Assembly (NCBI RefSeq): GCF_037026715.1
Contig: NZ_JBANCG010000016.1
Location: 1-40,303 of the forward strand
Direction of reading: 5' to 3'
Length of the DNA: 40,303 nt
Origin: Breoghania sp037026715
GTDB taxonomy: Bacteria > Pseudomonadota > Alphaproteobacteria > Rhizobiales > Stappiaceae
Shown here: positions 1 to 9,183 of the stretch, piece after piece
Position numbering within the stretch: position 1 is the first letter of the stretch
Layout of the letters: every line of letters begins with the position of its first letter
Translations under genes and position numbers: made by a program
Notes under the pieces: model-generated
Databases searched by the model: none
Told to the model about the DNA's origin: nothing
The model's input: only the letters and a program-made list of their open reading frames with translations

Positions 1-1
1 G

Positions 2-130
2 GATATGCTGTTCCTGCGGCAGACCCGAAAAGGTGCGGAGGTCATGAAAGGCAGGATGATCACCGTATTCCTCACGGCCGCGATGACGGCGATCATTGCG
101 GCCGTGTGGCGGGGTTCAAGGGGGCGGTGA
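2..130 (+). CDS. Small ORF or 3' end of a gene cut by the window edge
   Basis: An open frame runs from the window edge to a TGA at 128-130. If it starts at the ATG at position 5 it gives 41 residues; otherwise it is the tail of a longer gene to the left. The last half, from about residue 18, is a hydrophobic stretch rich in Ala, Ile and Val followed by a basic tail, so it could be a single membrane segment. I do not recognise a family. The stretch from 131 to 384 holds no gene that I can support. Confidence 0.3.
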   Translation, partial: DMLFLRQTRKGAEVMKGRMITVFLTAAMTAIIAAVWRGSRGR

Positions 131-384
131 AGTGAAACGCTGAGCGGTCCGCACCCATTCGGCGGCGGCGGATTGGAACGCATTAATCCGTCGGTTGGCT
201 CCGGTTGCGATCATGTCGGAACAGGTCGGCCAACCGCGCGGTGCGGTGCTTGTGGATCCGAAAACGTGAGCAAACAGGCGGTGTCGATTGCCAGAGCCGT
301 GAGGTCGAAGTGAGGGATTTGGTTCACGTGAACCAAGGCGCGCTTTACACGCGCAACAAATATATTTGATTTTATTGGAAAAAA

Positions 385-461
<77 letters not shown>

Positions 462-505
462 ACGGGATCTCTCCTAACCGCTTCGCTTCGCGCGCGCAAG
501 GCCGT

Positions 506-1849
506 TCACGCGCTGCCTGTGCGAAACTCACCGCTGGTTGCGCCTGCCGTCCCGTTGTGAACCCGCGCGGCGCGGGCCTTACGGCTCCTTGCGCGGTGGG
601 CTGCCTCCTGCGCGATCAGGCCCCAGGCAAGCCCGATCAGCAGGAAGTTGTGGCGCCAGTGGTCCATGTCGATCACCAGCGCGTTGAGGGCGTGGCCGAC
701 AAGCGTCAGGAACAGCGCGATGGCGATGCCGCGCGTGGCGCGCGGCTGGAAGATCAGCGGGAACAGGAACCCGAGCGTGCACGCCATCAGAACCGGCCAG
801 GCGATGCCGCCGATCCAGCCATAGGCCATGAACGACTTCAGGTACATGTTGTGCGGGTCTTCGGTGAAGGTCTTGTAGAATTGCAGCGGACCGATGCCGA
901 GCGGGCGCTCGCCGGCCAGCAGGAAGCCCAGCACGTGCCGGGCGAAACGGCCCAGATGCGAGCTGTCGTAGGATTGCACCAGCTCCGCGCGCTCCGCGAA
1001 CAGCGTGCCCACCGAGGAGGTGTGCAGCGCAACGACCAGCGCAAGGGCAACCATCAATGCACCGACCACCGCGAGCGCGACGATGCGCAGGCGCACCAGC
1101 GGGTTGCGCTCGTTGGCGAAGACCAGCAGGCCGACGCCGCATAACGTGAAGGCGGTCATGCCCCAGGTCGCGCGCGAGAACGACAGAAACAGGCCCGCCA
1201 GCAGCACGAAGAGCAGGGCGCCCGCCACCAGGCCCTTTCTGAGCGGCTGCATCAAGACGGTATAGGCGAGCCATGTGGCGGGGAAGATCAGGAAGGGGCC
1301 GAAGACGTTGGGGTCCTGGAAGGTGCCCTTGGCGCGGCCGTAGAGAGTGAAGAGCCCGTTCGCTCCCGGCAAAAGGCCGAAATAGCCGACGATACCGGCA
1401 AGCGCGGCCAGCACCGCGCCGGCCACGTAGCCGCGCACGATGGCGTTCAGCATCCTCTCGCTGCGCGCGGTGACCGCGGCGTAGAAGATGGCGGAGACGA
1501 TCAGGTAGCCGGTCGTCGCCATGTACATGGGGGAATTATCGAAGCCCGGCACCTGGGTGGAGGAGAGGATGCCGCCGGAAATGTAGACCAGCAGCAGGAT
1601 CACCATCGGCGCGATGGCGCGCGGCAGCGGCAGGCCGCACAGGAAGGCGATGCCGGCGACGGCGACGACGAGGAGGTCGTAGGGGGCCGGCTCGTCGATC
1701 ACGAAGAAACCGGAAAAGGCACAAAGCCACAGCGCCGCCGCCCCGATGAGGGACAGCGGCAGGATGCCGTTCAGGGAGACTTTCGGTTCGTGGCGCCGCA
1801 GGGCCGCGCGAGGCGCGCGCAGTCCGCCGCCGCCCGCGATGTCGCTCAA
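506..1849 (-). CDS. O-antigen ligase / polysaccharide polymerase (Wzy_C family)
   Basis: This is a 447-residue polytopic inner-membrane protein with about ten hydrophobic segments. It carries the hallmarks of the Wzy/WaaL family: an early PNVFGPFLIFP stretch and, near the C-terminus, the large-loop signature DPHNMYLKSFMAYGWIGG, which matches the HN-x-YL...G pattern. Family members polymerise or transfer undecaprenyl-linked glycans on the periplasmic side. I chose the TTG start at 1849-1847 because the frame upstream runs antiphase through the preceding gene. The start shares TTGA with that gene's TGA stop (1848-1846), a typical coupling overlap. It is the last gene of the leftward polysaccharide set. 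Whether it acts as polymerase or ligase cannot be decided here; a polymerase fits the Wza/Wzz neighbours. Confidence 0.85.
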   Translation of the reverse strand: MSDIAGGGGLRAPRAALRRHEPKVSLNGILPLSLIGAAALWLCAFSGFFVIDEPAPYDLLVVAVAGIAFLCGLPLPRAIAPMVILLLVYISGGILSSTQVPGFDNSPMYMATTGYLIVSAIFYAAVTARSERMLNAIVRGYVAGAVLAALAGIVGYFGLLPGANGLFTLYGRAKGTFQDPNVFGPFLIFPATWLAYTVLMQPLRKGLVAGALLFVLLAGLFLSFSRATWGMTAFTLCGVGLLVFANERNPLVRLRIVALAVVGALMVALALVVALHTSSVGTLFAERAELVQSYDSSHLGRFARHVLGFLLAGERPLGIGPLQFYKTFTEDPHNMYLKSFMAYGWIGGIAWPVLMACTLGFLFPLIFQPRATRGIAIALFLTLVGHALNALVIDMDHWRHNFLLIGLAWGLIAQEAAHRARSRKARAARVHNGTAGATSGEFRTGSA

Positions 1850-3393
1850 AAGGCGTTCTCCGTGTTGAACAGGCGGAAGGGCGTGAGGAACAGGATGTAG
1901 AGATCGAGCCAGAGCGACCAGTTCTCGATGTAGTAGAGATCGCTCTCGATGCGGCGGCGGATCTTGTCCGGCGTGTCGCATTCGCCGCGCCAGCCGTTGA
2001 TCTGGGCCCAGCCGGTGACGCCGGGCTTGACCTTGTGGCGGGCGAAGTAGCCGTCGATGACCTGATCCCACAGCTTGTCGTTGGTGTTGGCGCCAAGCGC
2101 ATGCGGGCGCGGGCCGACGAGCGAGAGCTCGCCGCGCATGACGTTGAAGAGCTGGGGCAGCTCGTCGATCGAGGTCTTGCGGATGAAGCGGCCGACGCGG
2201 GTGACGCGCGGGTCGTCGCGGGTCACCGCCTTGCGGGCCATCAGGTCTTCCTGATCGACATACATGGAGCGGAACTTCAGGACCTCGATCACCTCGTTGT
2301 TGAAGCCGTAGCGCTTCTGCCTGAACAGCACGGGGCCGCGGCTGGTCATCTTCACCGCCAGTGCTGTCGCTGCCATGACCGGCGACAGCAGCACGATGGC
2401 GATGCTCGCGAAAAGGAGATCGAAGGCGCGCTTGCAGATGGCATCCCAGTCGGTGATCGGCTTGGAGAACATGTCCAGCAAGGGCACGCGGCCGATGTAG
2501 CTGTAGGAGCGCGGGCGGAAGCGCATCTTGTCGGAATGGGCCGAGAGACGAATGTCGAGCGGCAGCACCCAGAGCTTCTTCAAAAGCTGGAGGAGGCGTT
2601 CCTCGGCGCGCAGCGGAATGGAGACGATGAGCAGGTCGATCCGCGTCAGGCGCGCGAATTCCACCAGTTCGGCGATGGTGCCGAGCTTGGGATAGCCGGC
2701 GACGACGGGGGGCGAGCGGTCGTCGGAGCGGTCATCGAAGATGCCGCAGATGCGGATGTCGTTGTTGGCCTGGGATTCCAGCTCGTTGATCAGTTCGGCC
2801 GCCGGCTGCCCGCCGCCGACGATGATCGCGCGCCGTTCCAGCCGTCCGTCGTCGGCCCAGCGGCGCACCAGCGCCGCCAGCACCGCGCGCGAGGCGACGA
2901 AAAAGACGAGGCCGCCGGCATACCAGGCGGCGAACCAGACGCGGGAATAGACGTTGCCGAGCTTGGCGAAGAACAGCACGAGCGCGAAGAAGGCGAAGAC
3001 GATCGTCCATGCCGCGAAGATGCGGGCGAGCTGGGCGATGTAGGAGCGGAAGGCGGAGAGCTGGTAGCCATCGGCGGCCTGAATCAGCCCGATCGCAAGA
3101 AGCGCGCCGACAAAGAGGGGGGCGGCGTAGTAGAGGCCCGGCGTGCCCGGATAGACATAGCCGAAGTAGCAGCCGAGCCCGATGCCGATCAGCGCCAGCC
3201 CCTCCAAGATGCGCACGATGGAGGACAATACGGAGAGCGAGATCTGCCGACCGGCCAGAAGGCTGGCCACCTCCTGCGCCCGCGGGCTCAGTTCCACCTT
3301 CGTGCGGACGCCCGGTTCCTCCTGAAGCTCTCCGGCATGCGACTGGATCGCCCGTCGGAACCGGTCCTGAAAATCGTTGTTCGCCACGTTCAT
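1846..3393 (-). CDS. Undecaprenyl-phosphate sugar phosphotransferase (WcaJ/ExoY-like)
   Basis: This 515-residue polyisoprenyl-phosphate hexose-1-phosphate transferase attaches the first sugar phosphate to undecaprenyl phosphate, starting a repeat unit. Four N-terminal membrane segments (about residues 48-165) lead into a Rossmann-like CoA-binding_3 region (REAIIVGGGQ-type turn near residue 190). A further membrane segment follows near residue 330, then the catalytic bacterial sugar transferase domain with KFRSM, the DELPQLFNVMRGELSLVGPRP-type motif and PGVTGWAQING. Its length and five-segment layout match the WcaJ/PssY class rather than the short ExoY class. The ATG at 3393 follows the 162-nt gap after the glycosyltransferase gene. 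The sugar (often glucose or galactose) cannot be read from the sequence. Confidence 0.93.
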   Translation of the reverse strand: MNVANNDFQDRFRRAIQSHAGELQEEPGVRTKVELSPRAQEVASLLAGRQISLSVLSSIVRILEGLALIGIGLGCYFGYVYPGTPGLYYAAPLFVGALLAIGLIQAADGYQLSAFRSYIAQLARIFAAWTIVFAFFALVLFFAKLGNVYSRVWFAAWYAGGLVFFVASRAVLAALVRRWADDGRLERRAIIVGGGQPAAELINELESQANNDIRICGIFDDRSDDRSPPVVAGYPKLGTIAELVEFARLTRIDLLIVSIPLRAEERLLQLLKKLWVLPLDIRLSAHSDKMRFRPRSYSYIGRVPLLDMFSKPITDWDAICKRAFDLLFASIAIVLLSPVMAATALAVKMTSRGPVLFRQKRYGFNNEVIEVLKFRSMYVDQEDLMARKAVTRDDPRVTRVGRFIRKTSIDELPQLFNVMRGELSLVGPRPHALGANTNDKLWDQVIDGYFARHKVKPGVTGWAQINGWRGECDTPDKIRRRIESDLYYIENWSLWLDLYILFLTPFRLFNTENAF

Positions 3394-3555
3394 CCCTGAT
3401 GTCCCCCAAACCGGTTGCCGCCCGCTTCCCCTGGGCAGTCGCCGGTACTATCCCCGGAGCAACGCCTCCTCAGGCGCTCTTGCGCGAGGGGCGTTGTCCG
3501 ATTTCTTGATCCGGGCGCGGTTTCCCGCCTTTGCGGCGGACTGCGCTCTCGTTCT

Positions 3556-4806
3556 TCAGCCGTGTGTTCCGTCCGCCATGAGCTTTGCCGCGCTGGATTG
3601 ACCGCGCGGTGCGGGAACTTCCGCGTCCACGGAAAAGCCAGAAGCCCCAAAAACCTCAGGCGCTTCCACCTTGACACCGCCTTCGGCATAGAGCGCCAGA
3701 ACGGCGCGCGACATGCGGGCGAGCGAAAAGCCCTCCTCGAGATGCGCGCGACGGGCGGTCGCCTTGTTGCGGGCGGTTATCGGGTCGTGAAGCGCAAGCT
3801 GCATCGCGCTTGCCAGTGCCGGCGCGTCGCCGGGGGCGACCAGATCCTCTTCGGCTCCGGCAAAGATCTCGGGTATGCCGCCGACGCGGGTCGCGATCAC
3901 AGGCCGTCCGGCGGCCATTGCCTCCAGCACGATGTAGGGCAGCGATTCCGCGCGCGAGGGGATCACCACCGTGCGCGCCATGGCAAAGGCCTCGCGTGCG
4001 GGGATGGGCTCATGGAAGGCGACCGCGTCGCCGAGGCCGAGGTCGTTCGCCATGTCCCGATAGCGCGCGCGGTCGGCGCCCGGGCCGATCATGTGGGCCG
4101 TCGGCGTGACGCCGCTCGCTTCGCCGATGGCGGTCAGTGCCAGCAGAAACAGGTCGGGGCCCTTCAGGTCGCGGAACTCGCCGATGAAAAGGAAGTCGCG
4201 TGCGTCCGGGGCGGGCTCAACGGGAATGAATTCATCCGGCTTCAGGCCGTTGTGAATGACGTGATGGGCGATGCGTGGCACGTGTACCTTGCGGGCGTAG
4301 GCATCGGCCTCGTAGTGCGAGACGAAGCAGATGCCGTCGCACAGGCGCTCCAGCGTTCGCTCCGCAGCGAAGTAGAGCCTGCCGGCGGCCCCGCTTGCGG
4401 GATAGTGCAGCGAGCCGCCGTGGGGCGAATAGAAGCGACGGGTACCGATGCCTGCTCCGCGCAGCAGGGTGCCGAGAATGCGCGCATATGTGCCGCCCTT
4501 GGCGCCGTGGCCGTGCAGCACGTCCGGCGCCATGGCCTTCAGGTCGCGATAGGCGCGGCGCATGGCGAGAAGGTCGGCGGGCGCCGGCGTGCGGCGCATG
4601 GGAATGCGGACGAGCCCGAGCTCGAGATCGCCGGCGAGATGGTCGAGCCGCATTTCCGCAAAGTCGCCGCCGGTGGAAGCGTCGCAGATGAGGCCGATCG
4701 CGTGACCTTCCGCACGCTGGGCGGCAATGAGATCGCAGACGTGGCGGAAGGCTCCCCCCACCGGCGCACGAAGACAATGCACGATCCGCAGCGGATGCGC
4801 TGGCAT
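3556..4806 (-). CDS. Glycosyltransferase, GT4 family
   Basis: This 416-residue GT-B fold enzyme is predicted to be cytoplasmic, transferring a sugar from a nucleotide donor to the growing lipid-linked repeat. The N-terminal Rossmann domain starts with IVHCLRAPVGGAFRHV, the acceptor side with the usual glycine loop. The C-terminal donor domain contains FLFIGEFRDLKGPDLFL and the GT4 signature PSRAESLPYIVLEAMAAGRPVI (EX7E region), followed by TRVGGIPEIF. It lies between the Wza-like gene and the priming transferase on the same strand, so it probably adds a later sugar of the same polysaccharide. Only one such enzyme is present in this window, so other glycosyltransferases must be elsewhere if the repeat is complex. 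Confidence 0.92.
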   Translation of the reverse strand: MPAHPLRIVHCLRAPVGGAFRHVCDLIAAQRAEGHAIGLICDASTGGDFAEMRLDHLAGDLELGLVRIPMRRTPAPADLLAMRRAYRDLKAMAPDVLHGHGAKGGTYARILGTLLRGAGIGTRRFYSPHGGSLHYPASGAAGRLYFAAERTLERLCDGICFVSHYEADAYARKVHVPRIAHHVIHNGLKPDEFIPVEPAPDARDFLFIGEFRDLKGPDLFLLALTAIGEASGVTPTAHMIGPGADRARYRDMANDLGLGDAVAFHEPIPAREAFAMARTVVIPSRAESLPYIVLEAMAAGRPVIATRVGGIPEIFAGAEEDLVAPGDAPALASAMQLALHDPITARNKATARRAHLEEGFSLARMSRAVLALYAEGGVKVEAPEVFGASGFSVDAEVPAPRGQSSAAKLMADGTHG

Positions 4807-4959
4807 GAGACGGCTCCTGATCAGGTCGTCGGCACTGCCGGCCCTTCGGGCTTCAGGCGTGTCGATAGACGCTCTCCTGTCAGGAAAGAAGACTAATGCC
4901 GGAAGATGAGTCCGCAGTTAACAGGACAATTTGTCCATGTCACAAGCAACGAGTGTCGC

Positions 4960-5517
4960 TCAGAAGAGACGTTCGCGGACATAGACCGTGTCGCCGGGGC
5001 GAAGCGGGTCGGAAAGCGGCACGCGACCGGTCATGATCTTGCCGTCGATCTGGCGTGTCACGTCGACATCCGCCTGCTGGGCGCGCGGGCTGAAGCCGCC
5101 GGCGATCGCCACCGCCGTCTGTGCCGTGAGGCCGGCGACGTAGGGGTACTGGCCGGCGTTCAGGACCTCGCCCATGATGAAGAAGGGGCGGTACTGATCG
5201 ACTTCCACCGAGACATCGGGATCGCGCAGGAAACCGCGCGAAAGCCTTGCTTCAAGCGCGCTTTCGAGCTCTTTCGTGGTCTTGCCGCGGGCTGGCACGT
5301 CGCCGATCAGCGGCATGGAGAGGGTGCCGCCCTGATCGATCGTGTAGGTGGTGGAAAGCTCATTCTGGCCGAAGACCACGATGCGCAGGCGGTCGCCGGA
5401 ATCGAGACGGTACGGCTCGGTCAGCACGTCATGAAAGGCTGCCGGCGGACGGCGGTAGCTACTGCATCCGGCGATGAGCACGGACAGGCCGACAAGGACG
5501 ATGACCAGGGCACGCAT
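4960..5517 (-). CDS. Polysaccharide export lipoprotein, Wza-like (Poly_export/SLBB)
   Basis: This is a short 185-residue outer-membrane polysaccharide export protein. From the ATG at 5517 the product begins with a lipoprotein signal ending in the lipobox LIAGC (Cys18). I prefer this ATG to the GTG 24 nt upstream because AGGGA lies at the right distance. Residues 30-105 form the Poly_export domain (YRLDSGDRLRIVVFGQ ... DVPARGKTTKELE) and residues 110-160 one SLBB-like unit (GEVLNAGQYPYVAGLTAQTAV). It is about half the length of E. coli Wza and lacks the C-terminal helix that forms the outer-membrane pore, as is common for small alphaproteobacterial members. It is divergent from the Wzz-like gene, its expected inner-membrane partner. 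Confidence 0.9.
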   Translation of the reverse strand: MRALVIVLVGLSVLIAGCSSYRRPPAAFHDVLTEPYRLDSGDRLRIVVFGQNELSTTYTIDQGGTLSMPLIGDVPARGKTTKELESALEARLSRGFLRDPDVSVEVDQYRPFFIMGEVLNAGQYPYVAGLTAQTAVAIAGGFSPRAQQADVDVTRQIDGKIMTGRVPLSDPLRPGDTVYVRERLF

Positions 5518-5744
5518 ATGCTGAATTTTCCCTATTCCCACTTGGTCCAGAATTCACGGATTAGGGTTAATGGCGGGTAAAGACCAGCTGCGAAACAGGG
5601 AATTTTCGTATGTCGTATTCGAAGTTCTTTACAATGTATTAATTGGCATTCTTGCGCATATCTTCGCCTTTAACATTCCGCTTACCTTAACAGACTAGAA
5701 ATACGGGGAGTGAATCAGAGCTATCGGGCAGGAGTATCGCGCCA
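5518..5744. promoter_or_regulatory. Divergent intergenic region of the polysaccharide locus
   Basis: This 227-bp gap separates the leftward Wza-like gene from the rightward Wzz-like gene. It is clearly richer in A and T than its flanks, especially 5600-5700, as expected for back-to-back promoters. I could not assign a convincing -35/-10 pair or operator. A GCAGGAG ribosome-binding site precedes the Wzz start. Confidence 0.5.
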
Positions 5745-7856
5745 ATGGCCAGGGAGTACCGCGGGGCAGAGGACGAGGTCTCGGTCGACGTCGCGGCGTT
5801 GGGGCGTGCCTTGTGGCGTGCCAAGCGCTGGTTGGCGCCATTGGTGCTGGTCGCGGCGGTGGGAACTTTCGGCGCCTTGCAGATGGTCACGCCGAAGTAT
5901 CGCGGCCAGGCGAAGATCCTGATCGAAAGCCAGGCCTCGATCTATCCCGGCGTTGAGCGCAACACCGAGGGTGAGCGCGCCATGCTCGACCAGGAGGGTG
6001 TCGCCAGCCAGGTCCAGCTGCTGAATTCCTACGATCTCGCGCGCCGCGTCGCCAACAAGCTGGAGCTTTCCAAGCGAAGCGAGTTCAACCCGTCCGCGCG
6101 CGACGGCGACAACCTCCTGCGCGATGCGTTGCGGCTTCTGGGCTTCGATCGCTCCGGCCGGCAGATCTCCGTGGAGGAGCGCGTTCTTGAGGCCTATTTC
6201 GACAATCTCGTCGTCTACCAGGTGGAAAAGACGCGGGTGATCGCGGTCGAATTCACCTCCCGCGATCCCGAACTCGCCGCGCGGGCCGCCAATACGATCG
6301 TTCAGGAATATCTGGACCTGCAGGCCGCGGCCAAGCGCGACAACACGGAAGAGGCGGCGGGCAGTCTCGGGCCGGAAGTGGCGCGCGTCAGGGCGGACGT
6401 GGAGACGGCAGAGCGCGCGGCTGAGGATTATCGCGCGGCCAACGACCTGCTGCTCGGCTCCAACAACGTGACGCTGGTGCAGCAGCAGCTCGCCGATCTC
6501 AACGCGCAGCTTGCGTCGGCGCGGGCGCAGAAGGCAGAGGTTCAGGCCAAGGCGGAGCAACTGCGCGCAATGCTGGGGCGCGGCACGCTCGATTCCGCTT
6601 CCGACGTGCTGAACTCGCCGTTGATCCAGCGGCTGCGCGAACGTCAGGTGGCGCTCAGGGCGCGGCTTGCTGAGCTTTCCACCTCGCTTCTTCCCAGTCA
6701 CCCTGAATATCGCGCGACCCGGCGCCAGCTTTCCGATCTCGACAGCCAGATCGTGGCGGAGGGGCGCAAGATCCTTGCCGGGCTAGAGAACGACGTGCGG
6801 GTGGCGGAAAGCCGCGAAACATCACTGACCGCGAGCCTGAACCAGCTGAAGGTTCAGGTCGCACAGAACAACGATGCCCGCATCCGGCTGCGCGATCTTG
6901 AGCGCGACGCCAAGGTGAAGGGCGCGCAGCTGGAGGCGCTGCTGCAGCGCTACCGCGAGCAGGAAGTGCGGGTGAATGCCGTCGGCCTGCCCGCCGATGC
7001 GCGGCTGATCTCGCGTGCCAGCATTCCGCACAAGCCCTATTCCCCGCGCGTGGTGCCGATCACGGTGCTGGTGACGATGGCGGTCGCCGTTCTGGCCGTG
7101 GCGTTCGTGCTGATGCGGGAATTTTTGTTCGGGCAGGTTCTCGTGCGCGGCGGTGCGGGTTCGCAGGCGGAGGACGGCGAGGACGGGGACGAGATCGTTG
7201 CGGTGTTCGAGGCGCCGCAGGTGCCTGTCGCCCCGCTTTCGGATGTGGAAACGAGCCCGGCCGCCCTCTGGGCCCGGCTGATGGAACAGGAAACCCCACC
7301 CCAGTGTCTGGTGGTCGTCTCAACCGATGACGACGAGATGGCCAACCGCGCGGCGGTGGCGCTGCTGCGGGCGGCTGTGAGCGACAATTCCTGTCCGATC
7401 CTTGTCGAGACCTCGGCCGAGCCGCAGTTCGGCGAGCCGAAGGCGGGCGCGGAGGGAAAGCCGCGCGGCTTTGCCGACCTTCTGAGCGGCGAGGCTTCGT
7501 TCTCGCAGGTGATCGTGCGCGATCCGCGCTCGCGCGCCCACGTGATCGAGGGCGCCGGCAGGCCCCTGAGCGACCGGGAAGCGGCCTCGCCGATCTTCGA
7601 CACGGTGCTGGAGGCGCTGGAGCACACTTACGATCACATCGTGATCGATCTTGGCCGGCTGACTTCTTCGATCGCCACGGCGAAGTTTCTCACCCATGCC
7701 GATCACGTGGTGCTGGTGGCCGGCGACCATTCCGGCGGCCCGCTGCTCGACCGGACCCGGCGGATGCTGGAAACGCGGACGCGTGCGGGCCTGTCGGTGC
7801 TCGCACCCGAGCGCCGCGAACGGCCCGCTACGGGCACGCGCGACATGGCGGCCTGA
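5745..7856 (+). CDS. Wzz/GumC/ExoP-type chain-length protein with degenerate kinase domain
   Basis: This 703-residue inner-membrane polysaccharide co-polymerase helps set chain length and links synthesis to export. A first membrane segment (about 30-49) is followed by a Wzz domain, a long periplasmic coiled-coil region (about 190-420) and a second membrane segment (about 436-458). The cytoplasmic C-terminal part (about 505-700) resembles a BY-kinase/MinD-type domain: VVVSTDDDEMANRAAVALLRAA at the first strand and helix, and HIVIDLGRL at the Walker B position. The Walker A (GxxGxGKS/T) is missing and there is no Tyr-rich tail, so it is probably not an active tyrosine kinase. A GCAGGAG site precedes the ATG. 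It is divergent from the Wza-like gene and likely works with it. Confidence 0.9.
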   Translation: MAREYRGAEDEVSVDVAALGRALWRAKRWLAPLVLVAAVGTFGALQMVTPKYRGQAKILIESQASIYPGVERNTEGERAMLDQEGVASQVQLLNSYDLARRVANKLELSKRSEFNPSARDGDNLLRDALRLLGFDRSGRQISVEERVLEAYFDNLVVYQVEKTRVIAVEFTSRDPELAARAANTIVQEYLDLQAAAKRDNTEEAAGSLGPEVARVRADVETAERAAEDYRAANDLLLGSNNVTLVQQQLADLNAQLASARAQKAEVQAKAEQLRAMLGRGTLDSASDVLNSPLIQRLRERQVALRARLAELSTSLLPSHPEYRATRRQLSDLDSQIVAEGRKILAGLENDVRVAESRETSLTASLNQLKVQVAQNNDARIRLRDLERDAKVKGAQLEALLQRYREQEVRVNAVGLPADARLISRASIPHKPYSPRVVPITVLVTMAVAVLAVAFVLMREFLFGQVLVRGGAGSQAEDGEDGDEIVAVFEAPQVPVAPLSDVETSPAALWARLMEQETPPQCLVVVSTDDDEMANRAAVALLRAAVSDNSCPILVETSAEPQFGEPKAGAEGKPRGFADLLSGEASFSQVIVRDPRSRAHVIEGAGRPLSDREAASPIFDTVLEALEHTYDHIVIDLGRLTSSIATAKFLTHADHVVLVAGDHSGGPLLDRTRRMLETRTRAGLSVLAPERRERPATGTRDMAA

Positions 7857-8005
7857 AAGGGCGTGCGGAATGATCGCTTCAAGGGGCGGGCTATTCCGGA
7901 GGTGGTCCTGAAGCGTTCGGAAAATCGGCTTTCCGCGTGACGTAATTTCCGTGCAGGCAAGCGGCTAGCCGGTTCAATCCGGCTTGATGAACCAATCTCC
8001 CCAGC

Positions 8006-8130
8006 GTCATTCCGGGCGCGCTGCAACGTGCAACGTTGCTGCGCAGATCCGGGATCTCGAGCGGCCGGCACCGGGGCCTGATCCCGGATCTGCGAAGCGG
8101 CACTTCGCACCGCATCGCGTCCGGGATGAC
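8006..8130. repeat. Intergenic palindromic repeat (GTCAT...ATGAC type), copy 1
   Basis: The element begins GTCATTCCGGG and ends CCGGGATGAC, so its ends are inverted repeats. Internally, CAGATCCGGGATCT and GATCCCGGATCTG form a second inverted pair. It can fold into a long multi-branched hairpin. Related copies bounded by the same GTCAT/ATGAC ends occur at 11167-11272, 11823-11909 and, as a half copy, 13707-13758. Such small dispersed palindromes are common between genes in alphaproteobacteria. Confidence 0.75.
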
Positions 8131-8499
8131 ACTGGAGGGATGTGTCGGAATGGCGGGATTTGGCAGTTGCTGGATCGACGGGTGGTGTGTGCGCCGTCAG
8201 ACGACTCTGGAATGCGGGATTCCCGCCTTCGCGCGGACGAGACGCGGAAGGACGGCCCACGCTCCGTGGGTGTCCTGAGCTTCGCGGCTTTTCCCTGAGG
8301 TTTCTCGTTCCGTCATCACCGGCGAAGTCCGGGTGGTCCGGTACGCGCCGCGCACGCTGGGGGACCCGAAATGGATCGCCCGGCTCCGGCACATGATGCG
8401 GCGAAGGATCTTGGGGACGTCCCCAATGCGGGCAAATAGACGATCACAGGCGAGAGGGCGGGGCGCGGGAAGCATCCGGCACCGGCGCGCAAATGAAAA

Positions 8500-8532
8500 G
8501 CCCTGCGACGGGCGAGGTCGCAGGGCCTTTTT
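8500..8532 (+). terminator. Rho-independent terminator, possibly bidirectional
   Basis: A 10-bp stem, GCCCTGCGAC (8500-8509) with its complement at 8517-8526 and a 7-nt loop, is followed on the plus strand by five T at 8528-8532. On the minus strand the stem is followed by TTTTC. It may end rightward transcription from the Wzz-like gene 640 nt upstream, or a leftward transcript through 8605-8811. Confidence 0.7.
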
Positions 8533-8604
8533 CCCAGTTGTCCGTGACTTTCGATACTTGCGCCGGCGTTCAACGCTCCAGGGCGCGGTCGTTGACGGAC
8601 AGTC

Positions 8605-8811
8605 TCATCGGGTTTGAGATTTTGCAGCTCCGATGTTCGCTTTCGCACGCACGTTGCAGGCGGTCCTTCCGTCGAAGAAGCCTATGGGCCTTGTCCGCAA
8701 GTCTATGCGGCGCTCATTGGAAGCGCGCTCCCGTTTACCCATGCGTATTTCAAACGAACAACCTGTGCCACGAATATCGTTCAAGTTGTTCTTTGGATCG
8801 AATGATCTCAA
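8605..8811 (-). CDS. Doubtful small ORF, weak PilZ-like pattern
   Basis: A leftward frame of 68 codons from a TTG, or 45 codons from the internal ATG at 8742. The shorter version contains SNERR, then DGRTACNVRAKANIGAA, which loosely resembles the RxxxR and C-x-V-x(2-3)-S-x-x-G-A pattern of small alphaproteobacterial PilZ (c-di-GMP-binding) proteins, but the D/N-x-S-x-x-G motif is not intact. It stops before the second half of a PilZ barrel. It could be a decayed PilZ gene or chance. The terminator at 8500-8532 lies downstream. Confidence 0.25.
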   Translation of the reverse strand: MRSFDPKNNLNDIRGTGCSFEIRMGKRERASNERRIDLRTRPIGFFDGRTACNVRAKANIGAAKSQTR

Positions 8812-9048
8812 GGGCGTTCGTTTCGCCTCAAGATCCTCAGCTGTTACTAGCCGGCGGTGTCATTTTTCTAGACCTCCCGCGTTCTCTCTATGGTTCTAAC
8901 TTGGTCCTGATCGATCCGTTTGTCAATCGTGCGGGAACTACCGATTTCACTCCTGCGACACTTTGTGACCAAGAATAGTTATAAATGACGAGATCGCCGC
9001 GGCGCGGGGCGGGGGCGGAGCGGCGCGCGGGAGGCCCGGCAGCGCGTC

Positions 9049-9077
9049 AAAAAAAACGGGCGACCCGAAGGCCGCCC
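9049..9077 (-). terminator. Rho-independent terminator of the ABC transporter operon
   Basis: On the minus strand the stem GGGCGGCC / GGTCGCCC with a TTCG tetraloop (complement of 9058-9077, one G-U pair) is followed by eight T (complement of 9049-9056). It is 107 nt downstream of the permease stop and has all marks of an intrinsic terminator. Confidence 0.9.
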
Positions 9078-9183
9078 TGAAGTGATGCGGGTATGGTCAC
9101 GATCCGCAATGAATCGGAACGAGGCGACTGTGCCCGAGGCCGATGACGGCCGGATGACAGGCCGGAGATCGTCGCACGAGACC

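Larger units (their letters stand above)
7857..9048. other. Long intergenic region with repeats and a possible relic
   Basis: No confident gene lies in these 1.2 kb. Positions 7857-8480 are GC-rich and built from palindromic repeat material (see 8006-8130; further partial copies near 8200-8270 and from 8312). A bidirectional-looking terminator is at 8500-8532. Positions 8540-8980 are noticeably AT-richer and hold only a doubtful short leftward ORF (8605-8811). The tract could be a degraded gene or an RNA locus. Confidence 0.5.

Noticed and set aside
2035..4896. Long rightward frames opposite the polysaccharide genes
   Set aside because: They are antisense mirrors of GC-rich genes; composition is dominated by Arg, Ala, Gly and His with no domain, while the leftward frames match known families.
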